Counted from the first letter of the stretch, positions 49,417 through 59,078 are shown. The stretch is 64,000 nt of DNA from Hymenobacter translucens (GCF_020685205.1 NZ_JAJERB010000002.1:248001-312000), one strand, 5' to 3'. A program made the numbers and translations. The notes: generated by a model from the sequence alone, not told the origin.

Positions 49417-51339
49417 ATGAGGAATCTTATGTTTGTATGCGCCGCGGCAGGCTCGGTTGCTTTATTAAGCGGCTGTGCAGCTTCGGGCAGCATGAGCAAA
49501 GCTGATAAGCGCTTCGCTCGTGGCGAATACGAAACAGCTATCGAGCTGTATAAGGCTGATGTAGCCAAAGGCAAGAACACGGCCCAGTCCAACTACCGCG
49601 TAGCCGAGGCCTACCGGCTTTCCAACCGGATCGAGCAGGCGGAGGGCTACTACAAGGCTGCGCTGGACGGTGGGGTGAAGAATGCGGATGCGGGCTTCTA
49701 CTACGGCCTGGCCCTCAAAGCCAACGGCAAGTTCGATGAAGCGGCTACCCAGCTGGAAACCTATACGCAGTCGGGCGGCAACCGCACCCTGGCTGCCCGC
49801 GCTGAGATGGAAGCGCGCAACGCCCGTGCCGCCACCCAGGTAATGGCTATGCGCAGCAACAACGAGGTAACGGCGCTTGACCAGGTCAACACGCCCGCTG
49901 CCGAGTTCAGCTCCACCATCATGCCCGACACCAAAGAGCTGGTGTTTGCTTCCGGCCGGGAAGGCAAGAAGTACGCCGGCAACGGCGAAGGCCTGAACGA
50001 CCTCTTTGCCGTGAAGTTCGACGACATGGCGAAGATGACCGGTGGTACCGTACGCAAGCTCGACCCCATCTTCAACAGCGAAGACAAGCACGAAGCCAGC
50101 GCCACCTACTCGCCCGATGGCAAGATGATGGTGTTTGCCCGTTCCAACAACGGCTCGAAAAAGGGCTACCTCAGCGTAGACCTCTGGGCTTCCTACTTCA
50201 AGGCAGGTGCCTGGACCGAGCCGGCGCTGATCAACGTAAACGACCGCACGGCCGACGACTTTTCGCCGGTGTTCTCGCTCGACGGGCAGACGCTGTACTT
50301 CGCCTCCGGCCGTAAGGGCGGACAGGGCGGCAACGACCTGTACAAGGCTACGCTCGGTGCCAACGGCCGCTTCTCGCCCGCCGAAAACCTCGGCAGCGAC
50401 GTGAACACCGCCGGCAACGAGAACTTCCCCGCCGTGGCTCCCGACGGCACGCTGTACTTCTCCTCCGACGGGCACCCTGGCCTGGGCAAGCTCGACATCT
50501 TCGCGGTGGAAAAAGGCAAGGTGAAAAACCTCGGTACGCCTATCAACAGCAACGGCGACGACTTCGCGCCTTACTTTACGGCCAAGGATGCCGGCGTATT
50601 CTCCTCGAACCGCAGCGGCGGCAAGGGCAGCGACGACCTGTACATGTTCCGTCGCAAGCCGCTCAAGCTTGTCACGTTCTTCGCCGACGGTACGGTAGTG
50701 GAGCGCAATGAGAAGACCGGCGAAACCCTGCCCCTGGCCAACGAAACGGTTAGCATCCAGGGCAGCAAAGGCCAGAAGATGGACGTGACGACAGATGCCG
50801 AAGGTAAGTTCAGCATCAAGCTCGACTCGGCTTCCAACTACACCCTGCTGGCTGACCGCGACGGTTACTTCACAGCCCGGACCACGCTGAGCACAGTGGG
50901 CAAAACCCCGGCCCAGGATCAGTTGGCCAATGAGATGAACGACATCCGCATGCCGGTGAAGCTCTCCCTGACCAAGATCGTGAAGAACAAGGCCATCGTA
51001 ATGGAAAACATCTTCTACGACTACAACAAGTGGGACATCCGCCCGGATGCCGCAGTTGAGCTCGACAAGCTGGTAGAGACCCTGAACGACAACCCCAAGA
51101 TCACCATTGAGCTGAGCTCCCACACCGACTCCCGCGGTAAGGATGCCTACAACATGACGCTGTCGCAGAAACGCGCGCAGTCGGCTGTTGACTACATCGT
51201 ATCGAAGGGTGTTGACAAGGCACGCATCACGGCCAAGGGCTACGGCGAAACCAAACCCGTAATCAAGACTGCCAAGACGGAAGATCAGTACCAGAAAAAC
51301 CGTCGCACGGAATTCAAGGTTACCAAGATTGCCGAGTAG
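49417..51339 (+). CDS. PorE-like OmpA lipoprotein (TPR, propeller, CRD, OmpA)
   Basis: 640 residues. Lipobox LLSGC (Cys about residue 20), then TPR (FARGEYETAIELYKADVAKG), a WD40/PD40-like propeller (YSPDGKMMVFARSNNGSKKG, FSSDGHPGLGKLDIFAVEKG), a carboxypeptidase-regulatory-like domain around 430-500, and a C-terminal OmpA domain (SSHTDSRGKDAYNMTLSQKR). The order matches PorE, a component of the type IX secretion machinery that binds peptidoglycan through its OmpA part. I infer this from domain order; other OmpA lipoproteins in this phylum share it. Ends in a strong terminator. Confidence 0.85.
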   Translation: MRNLMFVCAAAGSVALLSGCAASGSMSKADKRFARGEYETAIELYKADVAKGKNTAQSNYRVAEAYRLSNRIEQAEGYYKAALDGGVKNADAGFYYGLALKANGKFDEAATQLETYTQSGGNRTLAARAEMEARNARAATQVMAMRSNNEVTALDQVNTPAAEFSSTIMPDTKELVFASGREGKKYAGNGEGLNDLFAVKFDDMAKMTGGTVRKLDPIFNSEDKHEASATYSPDGKMMVFARSNNGSKKGYLSVDLWASYFKAGAWTEPALINVNDRTADDFSPVFSLDGQTLYFASGRKGGQGGNDLYKATLGANGRFSPAENLGSDVNTAGNENFPAVAPDGTLYFSSDGHPGLGKLDIFAVEKGKVKNLGTPINSNGDDFAPYFTAKDAGVFSSNRSGGKGSDDLYMFRRKPLKLVTFFADGTVVERNEKTGETLPLANETVSIQGSKGQKMDVTTDAEGKFSIKLDSASNYTLLADRDGYFTARTTLSTVGKTPAQDQLANEMNDIRMPVKLSLTKIVKNKAIVMENIFYDYNKWDIRPDAAVELDKLVETLNDNPKITIELSSHTDSRGKDAYNMTLSQKRAQSAVDYIVSKGVDKARITAKGYGETKPVIKTAKTEDQYQKNRRTEFKVTKIAE

Positions 51340-51356
51340 TCGGTATACCTGCTAGT

Positions 51357-51396
51357 GAAAAAGCCCCCTGCGCCCCCGGATGCAGGGGGCTTTTTC
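51357..51396 (+). terminator. Terminator after the PorE-like gene
   Basis: AAAAAGCCCCCTGC/GCAGGGGGCTTTTT, followed by CGTG. Confidence 0.92.
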
Positions 51397-51533
51397 GTGC
51401 CTCTCAGCCAGGAGCTGAGCACACTGTTGCGGCTCGTTTAGTCAGCCCGGTTCATGCCAAAAAATGGCACAATCATTGGCTTTAGCGGAGTTAAAGGTGG
51501 AATTACCGCCTTCGGCTATTTCTGCTAAGCGCC

Positions 51534-52334
51534 ATGAACAAGGCTTTACTTTTCTGCTGTACGCTGCTGCTGCTGGCTTTCCAGCTGGCTGCCGCGCCCG
51601 CCAACGCCAACTTCGCCTCCGAGCGGGGCATTCCCTTTCAGCTTTTCTTTGACGGCCAGCCCCTGACCCGGGGTGTGGCCCGGCAGGTGCACCTCGACCG
51701 GCTTGCGCCCGGCTTTCACTGGGCCGAGTTTCGCGTGCCGGGCGCCTATGGCCGGCCCCTCAGCTTTCGTACCCGCATCTTTCTGGATCCGGGTCTGGAA
51801 TCAAGCTTTGTGCTGCTGTTGCGGCCGGGTTACCCACCAGCGCTGCAGAAGGTATCGGCCGTACCGATCCGCTATGGTCGGGGTAATGGCTACGGCCCCG
51901 GGTATGGACGCGGGTACCAGAATGGTATGGATCGCGGCTACGGAGCCTATGAGCCTGCGCCTAACGGCGGATACCTTGATAATGGCAGCTACAATGGCAG
52001 CGCCAATGATGCGTACGGCAACGCATACCCAAACGCAGAGAGCTATCGGGTGATGGCGCCTCAGGACGTGGATGCCCTGCTGCGCACCATCAACAACACA
52101 CCCTTTGACGATACCCGCCTAAGCATTGCCCGGCAAGCCCTTAGCCAGACGGCTATCCGGACCGACGACCTGCGCCGCCTACTGACCAGCTTCAGCTTTG
52201 AGAACAAGCGGGTAGAGCTGGCGAAGTATGCCTATCAGCACGTAGCCGACCAGCAGAACTTCTACCGGATTTACGACGTGTTCAGCTTTCAGTCCAGCAT
52301 CCAGGAGATACAGCGCGCGACGGGAGCCAATTAG
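51534..52334 (+). CDS. Secreted DUF4476 protein
   Basis: 266 residues. Signal peptide (residues 1-22, LLFCCTLLLLAFQLAAAPAN). The middle (about 120-170) is a Gly/Tyr/Asn-rich low-complexity linker (GNGYGPGYGRGYQNGMDRGY), and the C-terminal ~95 residues are the DUF4476 domain (DVDALLRTINNTPFDDTRLS, LRRLLTSFSFENKRVELAKY). The family is found in many Bacteroidota exported proteins; no function is known. Bounded by terminators, it stands alone. Confidence 0.85.
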   Translation: MNKALLFCCTLLLLAFQLAAAPANANFASERGIPFQLFFDGQPLTRGVARQVHLDRLAPGFHWAEFRVPGAYGRPLSFRTRIFLDPGLESSFVLLLRPGYPPALQKVSAVPIRYGRGNGYGPGYGRGYQNGMDRGYGAYEPAPNGGYLDNGSYNGSANDAYGNAYPNAESYRVMAPQDVDALLRTINNTPFDDTRLSIARQALSQTAIRTDDLRRLLTSFSFENKRVELAKYAYQHVADQQNFYRIYDVFSFQSSIQEIQRATGAN

Positions 52335-52351
52335 CACGCAGGTCATCTTAA

Positions 52352-52390
52352 AAAATAAGGGCGCCGGCTGATTGCCGGCGCCCTTATTTT
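52352..52390. terminator. Bidirectional terminator
   Basis: AAAATAAGGGCGCCGGC/GCCGGCGCCCTTATTTT, exact complement with a TGATT loop, between convergent genes. Confidence 0.93.
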
Positions 52391-52404
52391 GCCTGTACTA
52401 TAGC

Positions 52405-52881
52405 TTAGCGAAGGCGGTCCATGGAGCGTACCAGCTGCTCGTCGCGGCGGATAAAGCGGTTCGCCAGCACGTTCAGCAGCAAGGCCAGCGTGGGCAGGTA
52501 AAAGCCTGCCTCAAACTCGCCGGGTACCTTGATGTTGAGCATAGGCTCAGCCAGGTTCGAGTAGTAAAAGCTCGACCCCAGCGTGGCCACAATCAGGAAC
52601 AGGTTGACGAGGCCCAGCTTGAGCTGCAGAAAGCGGTTCCGAAACTGGAATATCTCATACAGTGCCACCAGCGACGAGGCAATAGCCAGGGCCCCGATGG
52701 GCCAAGTGAGCTGCACCTGCTGCCCGGCCGCGGTGCCGGTGCCGCGCAGCAACTGGAAGGCGGTAAGGTGCAGGTGCTCCCCGGTGAGCGGGTCGAGCTT
52801 GGACCAGATGGGCAGGAAAGCCACGCTGATCATGGCCAGGGCGAGCAAAAGCAGAAACACGCTTTGAATTCTTTGTATCAT
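52405..52881 (-). CDS. DUF4293 membrane protein
   Basis: 158 residues. Four hydrophobic segments in the order MIQRIQSVFLLLLALAMISV, LTWPIGALAIASSLVALYEI, LGLVNLFLIVATLGSSFYYS and a final FEAGFYLPTLALLLNVLANR. The opening MIQRIQSVFL is typical of DUF4293, a Bacteroidota family of unknown function often beside topoisomerase or thiolase genes. It diverges from the thiolase. Confidence 0.85.
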   Translation of the reverse strand: MIQRIQSVFLLLLALAMISVAFLPIWSKLDPLTGEHLHLTAFQLLRGTGTAAGQQVQLTWPIGALAIASSLVALYEIFQFRNRFLQLKLGLVNLFLIVATLGSSFYYSNLAEPMLNIKVPGEFEAGFYLPTLALLLNVLANRFIRRDEQLVRSMDRLR

Positions 52882-52972
52882 CTTTGTGGTTTAGCAGGTT
52901 GAAGTACCGCCATTGGGCGGTAGGGCCGCAAAAGTAGCCAACAACAACCGGAATAACCGCATTCACAACTCA

Positions 52973-54175
52973 ATGTCAACTGCCTATATCGTAGACGCCG
53001 TGCGCACCCCCATTGCCAAGTTTGGCGGGTCCCTGAGCAGCGTCCGTCCCGACGACATGGCCGCGCACGTCCTGCGCGAGCTGATGCGCCGCAACCCCAC
53101 CGTCGATAAAGAAGCCATCGAGGACGTCATCATCGGGGCTGCCAACCAGGCCGGCGAAGACAACCGCAACGTGGCCCGGATGGCGGCGCTGCTGGCTGGT
53201 CTGCCCGTATCGGTGCCCGGCAACACCGTAAACCGCCTCTGCGCCTCGGGGCTGCAGAGCATCATGGACGCCGCCCGCGCCGTGCGTAGTGGGGAAGGCG
53301 ACGTTTATCTTGCCGGGGGTGCCGAAAGCATGACCCGCGCCCCGTTCGTGATGTCGAAGTCCGAAACGGCGTTTGCCCGCGACTTTACCGCTCACGACAC
53401 CACGCTGGGCTGGCGTTTCGTGAACCCGCGGCTGGCGAAGATGCACCACCCGTACTCGATGGGCGAAACAGCCGAGAACGTGGCCCGCAAGTACGGCATC
53501 ACCCGCCTGGAGCAGGACGAATTTGCCTTTCATTCGCAGCGCAAGTACCAGAAGGCGTTCGAGAAAGGACGGTTTCGCCGCGAGATTGTGCCGGTATTTG
53601 TGCCTCAGCCGAAAGGCGATACGGCCCTGTTTGATACCGATGAGCACCCCCGCCTTTCGAGCGTGGAGAAGCTGGGCACCCTGCGCCCGGCCTTCCTCAT
53701 GCCCGACGGCACGGTTACGGCCGGTAATTCCGCCGGCATCAACGATGGGGCCGCGGCCGTGCTGGTCGTAAGCGAGGAAGCCCTAAAGCGCTACAACCTG
53801 AAGCCAATGGCCCGGATTGTGGCCTCGGCGGTGGCGGGCGTGGACCCGGCTTTGATGGGCCTGGGTCCGATTCCGGCCACTCAGAAAGTGCTGCAGCGGG
53901 CTGGCCTGACCATGCAGGACATGGACCTGGTTGAGCTCAACGAAGCCTTTGCCGCGCAGGCCATTGCCTGTATGCGCGACCTGGAGGTGGACCCTGATAA
54001 GCTGAACGTGAACGGCGGCTCCATTGCCCTGGGCCACCCGCTGGGCGCCAGCGGCTCGCGCCTCACGGCTACGATGCTGCACGAGATGCAGCGCCGCGAC
54101 AATGCCCGCTATGGCCTTGTCACGATGTGCGTGGGTGTAGGGCAAGGTGCCGCTACCATCTACGAAAAGCTTTAA
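52973..54175 (+). CDS. Acetyl-CoA C-acyltransferase (thiolase)
   Basis: 400 residues from the ATG at 52973. Thiolase II type: nucleophile Cys90 in NTVNRLCASGLQS, GGSIALGHPLGASG with the second catalytic His, and the C-terminal CVGVGQGAA Cys. It cleaves 3-ketoacyl-CoA or makes acetoacetyl-CoA. Chemistry fits the acyl-CoA dehydrogenase at 40.5 kb and the 3HCDH-like gene at 31.9 kb, but they are not adjacent. 3-Oxoadipyl-CoA thiolase is also possible from the sequence alone. Confidence 0.92.
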   Translation: MSTAYIVDAVRTPIAKFGGSLSSVRPDDMAAHVLRELMRRNPTVDKEAIEDVIIGAANQAGEDNRNVARMAALLAGLPVSVPGNTVNRLCASGLQSIMDAARAVRSGEGDVYLAGGAESMTRAPFVMSKSETAFARDFTAHDTTLGWRFVNPRLAKMHHPYSMGETAENVARKYGITRLEQDEFAFHSQRKYQKAFEKGRFRREIVPVFVPQPKGDTALFDTDEHPRLSSVEKLGTLRPAFLMPDGTVTAGNSAGINDGAAAVLVVSEEALKRYNLKPMARIVASAVAGVDPALMGLGPIPATQKVLQRAGLTMQDMDLVELNEAFAAQAIACMRDLEVDPDKLNVNGGSIALGHPLGASGSRLTATMLHEMQRRDNARYGLVTMCVGVGQGAATIYEKL

Positions 54176-54190
54176 GCCCGAACCGCAGCC

Positions 54191-54736
54191 GTGTTCCAGA
54201 ACCTGCTTCGTCCTACGCTGGATCTGGCAGTGGCCGGGGCGCGGCTGCGGCCCTGGCAGCCCGCCGATACCCCGGTGTTGGCGCATCATGCCAACGACGC
54301 CGGCATTGCTGAAAACCTGCGTGACGTTTTCCCGCACCCTTACAGTCCGGCCGACGCGGAGTGGTACATCGGGTTTGTGTCGGAGCCGGATTCACCGGAC
54401 CTGCACCTGGCCATTGAAGTCGACGGGGAAGCCTGCGGCAGCATCAGCGTGCTGTTTCAGGCCGACGTGTACCGCCGGAGCGCCGAAATCGGCTATTGGC
54501 TGGGCCGGCAGCAGTGGGGGCGGGGCATTGCGACGGCAGCGGTGCAGGCGCTGTGCAGCTACGCCTTTGCTCATTTCGACTTGGTTCGGATTTATGCCGG
54601 CGTTTTTGCCTCGAACCCGGCCTCGAAGGCGGTGCTGACCAAAGCCGGCTTCGAGCTGGAAGGCCGGCTGCGCAACAGCGTTACCAAAGGCGGACGCACC
54701 ATGGACTCCCTGCTTTACGCCCGGCTGAAAGGATAA
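54191..54736 (+). CDS. GNAT acetyltransferase, RimJ/RimL type
   Basis: 181 residues from a GTG start 15 bases after the thiolase. Acetyl-CoA-binding part is around YWLGRQQWGRGIATAAVQAL (the R/Q-x-x-G-x-G/A loop), and the C-terminal NPASKAVLTKAGFELEGRLR is the RimJ/RimL-like motif. Substrate not known; may be a ribosomal protein N-terminus or a small molecule. Likely co-transcribed with the thiolase. Confidence 0.85.
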   Translation: MFQNLLRPTLDLAVAGARLRPWQPADTPVLAHHANDAGIAENLRDVFPHPYSPADAEWYIGFVSEPDSPDLHLAIEVDGEACGSISVLFQADVYRRSAEIGYWLGRQQWGRGIATAAVQALCSYAFAHFDLVRIYAGVFASNPASKAVLTKAGFELEGRLRNSVTKGGRTMDSLLYARLKG

Positions 54737-54787
54737 GCTTCCTTATTCGCTTCAGCTACCTCCATTTTTTCATCTAAACTACCTGCA

Positions 54788-55582
54788 GTGCGTTACTTTC
54801 TACACCTGGCGTATGACGGCACCCGGTTTCACGGCTGGCAGATTCAGCCCGCCGTGCTGACCGTACAGCAGGAGCTGAACCGCTGCCTTACCCAGGTGCT
54901 GCGCCAGCCGGTATACACACTCGGCAGTGGCCGCACCGACACGGGCGTGCACGCGAGCCACCAGGTCGCCCACTTCGACGCCACGCTGCCTGAGCACCTC
55001 GACCACCACACGCTGCTGTACCGGCTGAACCGGGCTTTGCCGCCGGACATTGCCGCTTTCGTGCTGCACGAAGTGCACGCCAAGGCCAATGCCCGCTTCG
55101 ACGCCGAGGCGCGCACCTACGAATACCACGTGAGCCTGCTGCCCGACCCGTTTGGCGTTAATCACGTTATCTACCTGGACCGGGCCCCGGATGTAGCGGC
55201 CATGAACGAAGCCGCGGCGACGCTGCTGGGCTCCCGGGACTTTACCAGCTTTTCCAAGGTAAAGGGCGCCGAGCAGCACTATGTATGCGTGGTGTACGAG
55301 GCGGGCTGGCGGACCGTGCCGGGTGGGCTGGTGTTCCGTATCCGGGCAAACCGTTTCGTGCGGGGCATGGTGCGGCTCGTGGTGGGTACGCTGCTTTCCG
55401 TGGGGCGCGGTAAGCTAACAGTAGCTCAGTTTCAGGACATTCTGGCCTCGCAAAGCCGGATTGCGGCCAGCGGCGCTGCCCCGGCTCAGGGCTTGTTTCT
55501 GTGCCGGGTGGAGTACCCCGCGGAACTGGTGCCTGCCCACCTGCTCCCGGCCGGAATGCCGTATTTTGCGGCGGCTGTCTGA
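54788..55582 (+). CDS. truA: tRNA pseudouridine(38-40) synthase
   Basis: 264 residues. Modifies U38-40 in the tRNA anticodon arm. Catalytic Asp51 in LGSGRTDTGVHASHQVAHFD; YDGTRFHGWQIQ near the start and FSKVKGAEQH, RANRFVRGMVRLVVGTLLSV near the end are all characteristic. Complete and standard. It starts 51 bases after the GNAT gene, possibly in the same transcript. Confidence 0.95.
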   Translation: MRYFLHLAYDGTRFHGWQIQPAVLTVQQELNRCLTQVLRQPVYTLGSGRTDTGVHASHQVAHFDATLPEHLDHHTLLYRLNRALPPDIAAFVLHEVHAKANARFDAEARTYEYHVSLLPDPFGVNHVIYLDRAPDVAAMNEAAATLLGSRDFTSFSKVKGAEQHYVCVVYEAGWRTVPGGLVFRIRANRFVRGMVRLVVGTLLSVGRGKLTVAQFQDILASQSRIAASGAAPAQGLFLCRVEYPAELVPAHLLPAGMPYFAAAV

Positions 55583-55704
55583 AGCGCAGTTCCGGCCGTC
55601 CGTAACCTTGCAGGGGTGAGCGGGGTTACCTGATTCCAGTTCCTGACCTTTGCTGTGGTATGCTCAGCAGGTTGGCTGACGCCCGAATTGCCTAAATTTC
55701 TATT

Positions 55705-57498
55705 GTGGAGCAAGCTACTACCGCCCCCAAAGCCGCCAATACCGGGAATATCTTCGACTGGCAGGTGCTCAGCCGCCTGATGGCGTATGTGCGGCCCTAC
55801 CGGCGGGTATTTTACTTCCTCATCTTCCTGACCCTGGCCACGGCCGTATTGGGTACGCTACGCCCTTTCCTGATTCAGCGCATGGTCGACGTGAGCATCG
55901 AGCAGGGCGACTGGATGGGGCTCAACAAGATGTTTGCCCTGCTGCTGGTGCTGCTGGTGGCCCACGCCCTGGTCAGCTACCTGCAGACCTACTTTGGGGG
56001 CTGGCTGGGCCAGTACATTGTGCGCGACATCCGCGTGGACCTGTACCGGCACATTCTGAATCTACGGCTGAAGTTCTTCGACAACACGCCCATCGGGGTG
56101 CTGGTAACCCGCAACATCTCCGACGTAGAAACCCTGTCCGACGTGTTCAGCGAGGGACTGGCGGCCATGATTGGCGACATTCTGCAGCTGGTGTTCATCG
56201 TCACGTTCATGTTCTGGATTGACTGGCGCCTGACGCTGGTGAGTCTGGCCGTAGTGCCACCTCTGCTTATCAGCACCTACGTGTTCAAGGAAAAGGTGAA
56301 AGCCTCGTTTCAGCAGGTGCGCACGGCAGTAGCTAACCTCAACTCGTTTGTGCAGGAGCACCTGACCGGTATGAACGTGGTGCAGATCTTCAATAACGAG
56401 GAACGGGAGTTCCGCAAGTTTGAGGCTATCAACCAAGAGCACACCCGGGCCAACATCCGCTCGGTGCTGTACTATTCAGTGTACTTCCCGGTAGCCGAAG
56501 TGCTGGCGGCCATCGGCGTGGGGCTGCTGGTGTGGTACGCCGCCCAGGGTCAGATTGAGGGCACCATCTCAAAAGGCGCCCTGATTGCCTTTATCATGTA
56601 CAACGCGTTGTTTTTTCGGCCCATCCGCCAGATTGCCGACCGGTTCAATACCCTGCAGCTGGGCCTGGTCAGCACCGAGCGCCTGCTCAAGCTGCTCGAC
56701 AGCAAGGAGCTGATTGCCGACAACGGCACCTACGCCCCGGCCGAGGTGCGGGGCGAAGTAGAGTTCGACCGTGTCTGGTTTGCCTACAACGACGAGGAGT
56801 ACGTGCTGCGCGACATCAGCTTTGCCGTGCAGCCCGGGCAGACCATTGCCTTCGTAGGCGCTACCGGAGCCGGCAAAACCTCGATTATCAACCTGCTCAG
56901 CCGCTTCTACGAAATCAACAAGGGCACTATCCGCGTCGATGGGCACGATCTGCGCGAGTACGACCTCAAGGAGCTGCGCCGCCACATTGGGGTGGTGCTG
57001 CAGGACGTGTTTCTGTTTGCCGGCTCTATTGCCGACAACATCACCCTGGGCAGCAAGGACATCACCGAGGAGCAAATCTGGGAGGCCGCCGAGCTGGTGG
57101 GCGCCCGGCGCTTTATCGAGCGGCTGCCCGGCGGCCTGCACTACCAGGTGATGGAGCGGGGCGCTACGCTGTCGGTCGGGCAGCGCCAGCTGATTTCCTT
57201 TGTGCGGGCCATGGTCTACCAGCCCCGTATCATCATTCTGGATGAGGCCACCTCCTCGGTCGACTCCGAAACCGAGGAGCTGATTCAGCAGGCCATTGAA
57301 AAGCTGATGCAGGGTCGCACCTCTCTCGTCATTGCGCACCGCCTGAGCACCATCCAGAAAGCCGACCGCATCCTGGTGCTCGACCGGGGCGAAATTAAGG
57401 AAAGCGGCACCCATGACGAGTTGCTGCGCCACGGCGGCCTGTATCAGAACTTGTACCAGATGCAGTACAAGGACGCCCTGAAACCCGCCACCGAATAG
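55705..57498 (+). CDS. ABC half-exporter, catalytically complete Walker B (YheH/TM288-like)
   Basis: 597 residues from a GTG start: six-span membrane domain (1-320) then an ATPase. Walker A GATGAGKTSIINLLSRF (from about 385), Walker B IIILDEATSSVD with the catalytic Glu intact. The signature, however, is LSVGQRQLISFVRAM: Val where LSGGQ has the second Gly, as in the consensus subunit of heterodimeric exporters such as TM288 or BmrD/YheH. Substrate is unknown; lipids or drugs are typical. Followed by the GyrI-like protein gene 13 bases later. Confidence 0.92.
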   Translation: MEQATTAPKAANTGNIFDWQVLSRLMAYVRPYRRVFYFLIFLTLATAVLGTLRPFLIQRMVDVSIEQGDWMGLNKMFALLLVLLVAHALVSYLQTYFGGWLGQYIVRDIRVDLYRHILNLRLKFFDNTPIGVLVTRNISDVETLSDVFSEGLAAMIGDILQLVFIVTFMFWIDWRLTLVSLAVVPPLLISTYVFKEKVKASFQQVRTAVANLNSFVQEHLTGMNVVQIFNNEEREFRKFEAINQEHTRANIRSVLYYSVYFPVAEVLAAIGVGLLVWYAAQGQIEGTISKGALIAFIMYNALFFRPIRQIADRFNTLQLGLVSTERLLKLLDSKELIADNGTYAPAEVRGEVEFDRVWFAYNDEEYVLRDISFAVQPGQTIAFVGATGAGKTSIINLLSRFYEINKGTIRVDGHDLREYDLKELRRHIGVVLQDVFLFAGSIADNITLGSKDITEEQIWEAAELVGARRFIERLPGGLHYQVMERGATLSVGQRQLISFVRAMVYQPRIIILDEATSSVDSETEELIQQAIEKLMQGRTSLVIAHRLSTIQKADRILVLDRGEIKESGTHDELLRHGGLYQNLYQMQYKDALKPATE

Positions 57499-57511
57499 CT
57501 TCGCCTGCCTT

Positions 57512-58036
57512 ATGAACCGTTGGATCCTGTTATTTGTCCTTCTGCTCGCCATTGGCGGCACGGCCGGCTACGCCTACCTCGGGGGCTTTCAGGCCCCGCA
57601 GGTGCAGGTGCTGCGCACGCCCCGGCCCGACATCCTGGCCGGCTACGCCTACCAGGGCTCGGCCCAGAGCGACGAGTTCGGGCAGCTGTTTCGCCGGGCC
57701 AAGGAGCTGCAGGACAGCGGCAAGCTCCGCGGCGACTTGGCCAACATCTACTACAACAACCCTGAGCGGGCTGAGGACACCGTGCACGCCTTTGTCGGCC
57801 TGGCCGTAGCCGATACGCTGGCGCCCCTGCCCGCGGGCTGCCAGTACCGCATCCTGCCCGCCGGCCGGCGCGTGGTGCAGGTGAGCCTGAAGAAGGTAAG
57901 CTACCTGCTGGCGCCCAACAAGCTCTACCCGGCCGCCAAGAAAGCCGTGGAGCAGCAGAAGCTGAAAGCCCGCAACGTGTACTTCGAGCGGTTCACGACC
58001 GGTGACGACTCGGAGCTGCGGGTTGATGTAGAATAG
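57512..58036 (+). CDS. Anchored GyrI-like domain protein
   Basis: 174 residues. One N-terminal hydrophobic anchor (4-22, WILLFVLLLAIGGTAGYAYL), then an alpha/beta domain with FGQLFRRAKELQDSGKLRG, LANIYYNNPERAEDTVHAFV and LPAGCQYRILPAGRRVVQVS, resembling GyrI-like small-molecule-binding domains (AraC effector-binding fold). It could sense or carry a hydrophobic compound handled by the ABC transporter just upstream; this link is inference from the 13-base spacing. Confidence 0.68.
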   Translation: MNRWILLFVLLLAIGGTAGYAYLGGFQAPQVQVLRTPRPDILAGYAYQGSAQSDEFGQLFRRAKELQDSGKLRGDLANIYYNNPERAEDTVHAFVGLAVADTLAPLPAGCQYRILPAGRRVVQVSLKKVSYLLAPNKLYPAAKKAVEQQKLKARNVYFERFTTGDDSELRVDVE

Positions 58037-58037
58037 C

Positions 58038-58072
58038 AAAAGGCCCTGCACATGAGCAGGGCCTTTCTTGTA
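58038..58072 (+). terminator. Rho-independent terminator
   Basis: AAAGGCCCTGC/GCAGGGCCTTT, then CTTG; the loop is ACATGA. Confidence 0.87.
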
Positions 58073-58092
58073 AAGCATCGGGCTGGGTAGGC

Positions 58093-58821
58093 TTATTTGC
58101 GGCCCAGGTAAAAGGCGGCGCCCAGCTGCAGGCTGCTCAGGCCCAGGCCGGCGTCGAAGGTGCTAAGCGTGGACTTGCGCGGGTTGGGCTCCGGGGTAGA
58201 GGGAGCAATGTAGTTGGTTTCCTGATTCAGGCGCTGGTAGCCCAGCCCGCACAGGGATACTTCCAGACCAAACTTGTCGGAGGGAAAAAACGCGAAGCCC
58301 GGGCTAAGCACCCCGTAAAAGCCCGAGCCGGTTGTAAGCTGATTGGTGCCGCCGAATACACCCGGAGGAGAGGTGATTTCGGAGCGGGACGAGCGGTAGC
58401 CCCCGCCCAGCTGGCCGAAAAACGCGGCTTTATCCCCTACAAACTTGTAGTAGCGCGCCATCGGGCCCACGCTGAAGCTGCGGCTTACCTGTTCGCTCTC
58501 ACCAATCAATCTTACGGATGGATTCGGACTGCCCGGCAAGCTCACCGCGTAGAAGTTCTGAATAGTGGTGCCCCGGGAGTAGCCCAGGTTGATTCCTACG
58601 GCCAGGTTGTCGGCGAGAAAGTAAGCGGCCGTCGGACTTGCGCTGAACCGATTCTCTTTGGAGAGCAACTCGTTGGTATTGGTAAAGCCCAACGAGCCTT
58701 CCGTCTTCTGGGAGGAATAGCCGAGGCTGCCGCCCAGCAGGATGGTGCCCGCCCCGATCTGGGCCTGAGCTGGCAGGTAGGCACCCGCGAGTAATACGGC
58801 AGCAGTGATAATCTTTTTCAT
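58093..58821 (-). CDS. Small outer-membrane beta-barrel protein
   Basis: 242 residues from the ATG at 58821. Signal peptide ends near ILPAQAQ (residue ~19). Then a run of amphipathic strands (GAGTILLGGSLGYSSQKTEG, FLADNLAVGINLGYSRGTTI, YYKFVGDKAAFFGQLGGGYR) and a last strand ending FYLGRK, the C-terminal aromatic-x-R-K type of barrel. Family not fixed (OMP_b-brl like). It points toward the tRNA block; function unknown. Confidence 0.82.
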   Translation of the reverse strand: MKKIITAAVLLAGAYLPAQAQIGAGTILLGGSLGYSSQKTEGSLGFTNTNELLSKENRFSASPTAAYFLADNLAVGINLGYSRGTTIQNFYAVSLPGSPNPSVRLIGESEQVSRSFSVGPMARYYKFVGDKAAFFGQLGGGYRSSRSEITSPPGVFGGTNQLTTGSGFYGVLSPGFAFFPSDKFGLEVSLCGLGYQRLNQETNYIAPSTPEPNPRKSTLSTFDAGLGLSSLQLGAAFYLGRK

Positions 58822-58941
58822 AAAGGGGAAAGAGGAAAAGAATAGAGAGGGCGCAAGGTAGCCCGGCGGGCGCAGGGCCCGGGCTTTACTGAGCCCCGGA
58901 ACAACGCGCGGGTGGCAGAGAATAGTGGACTGCCGGCCAAT

Positions 58942-58988
58942 AAAAAAAGCCAAAGCCCGCTGAACAGGCGTTCAGCGGGCTTTGGCTT
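58942..58988 (-). terminator. Terminator after tRNA-Pro (CGG)
   Basis: AAGCCAAAGCCCGCTGAA/TTCAGCGGGCTTTGGCTT exact arms; on the minus strand a run of seven T residues follows. May also act for transcripts from the other side. Confidence 0.9.
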
Positions 58989-59004
58989 ATGACAAATGCC
59001 GGTG

Positions 59005-59078
59005 TCGGGGTGGCAGGATTCGAACCTACGGCCTCTACGTTCCGAACGTAGCGCGCTACCGGGCTGCGCTACACCCCG
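59005..59078 (-). tRNA. tRNA-Pro (CGG)
   Basis: Acceptor CGGGGTG/CACCCCG, anticodon stem CTACG/CGTAG, loop TTCGGAA (anticodon CGG), T arm GTAGG/CCTGC with TTCGAAT. 74 nt with discriminator A; CCA not encoded. Confidence 0.94.
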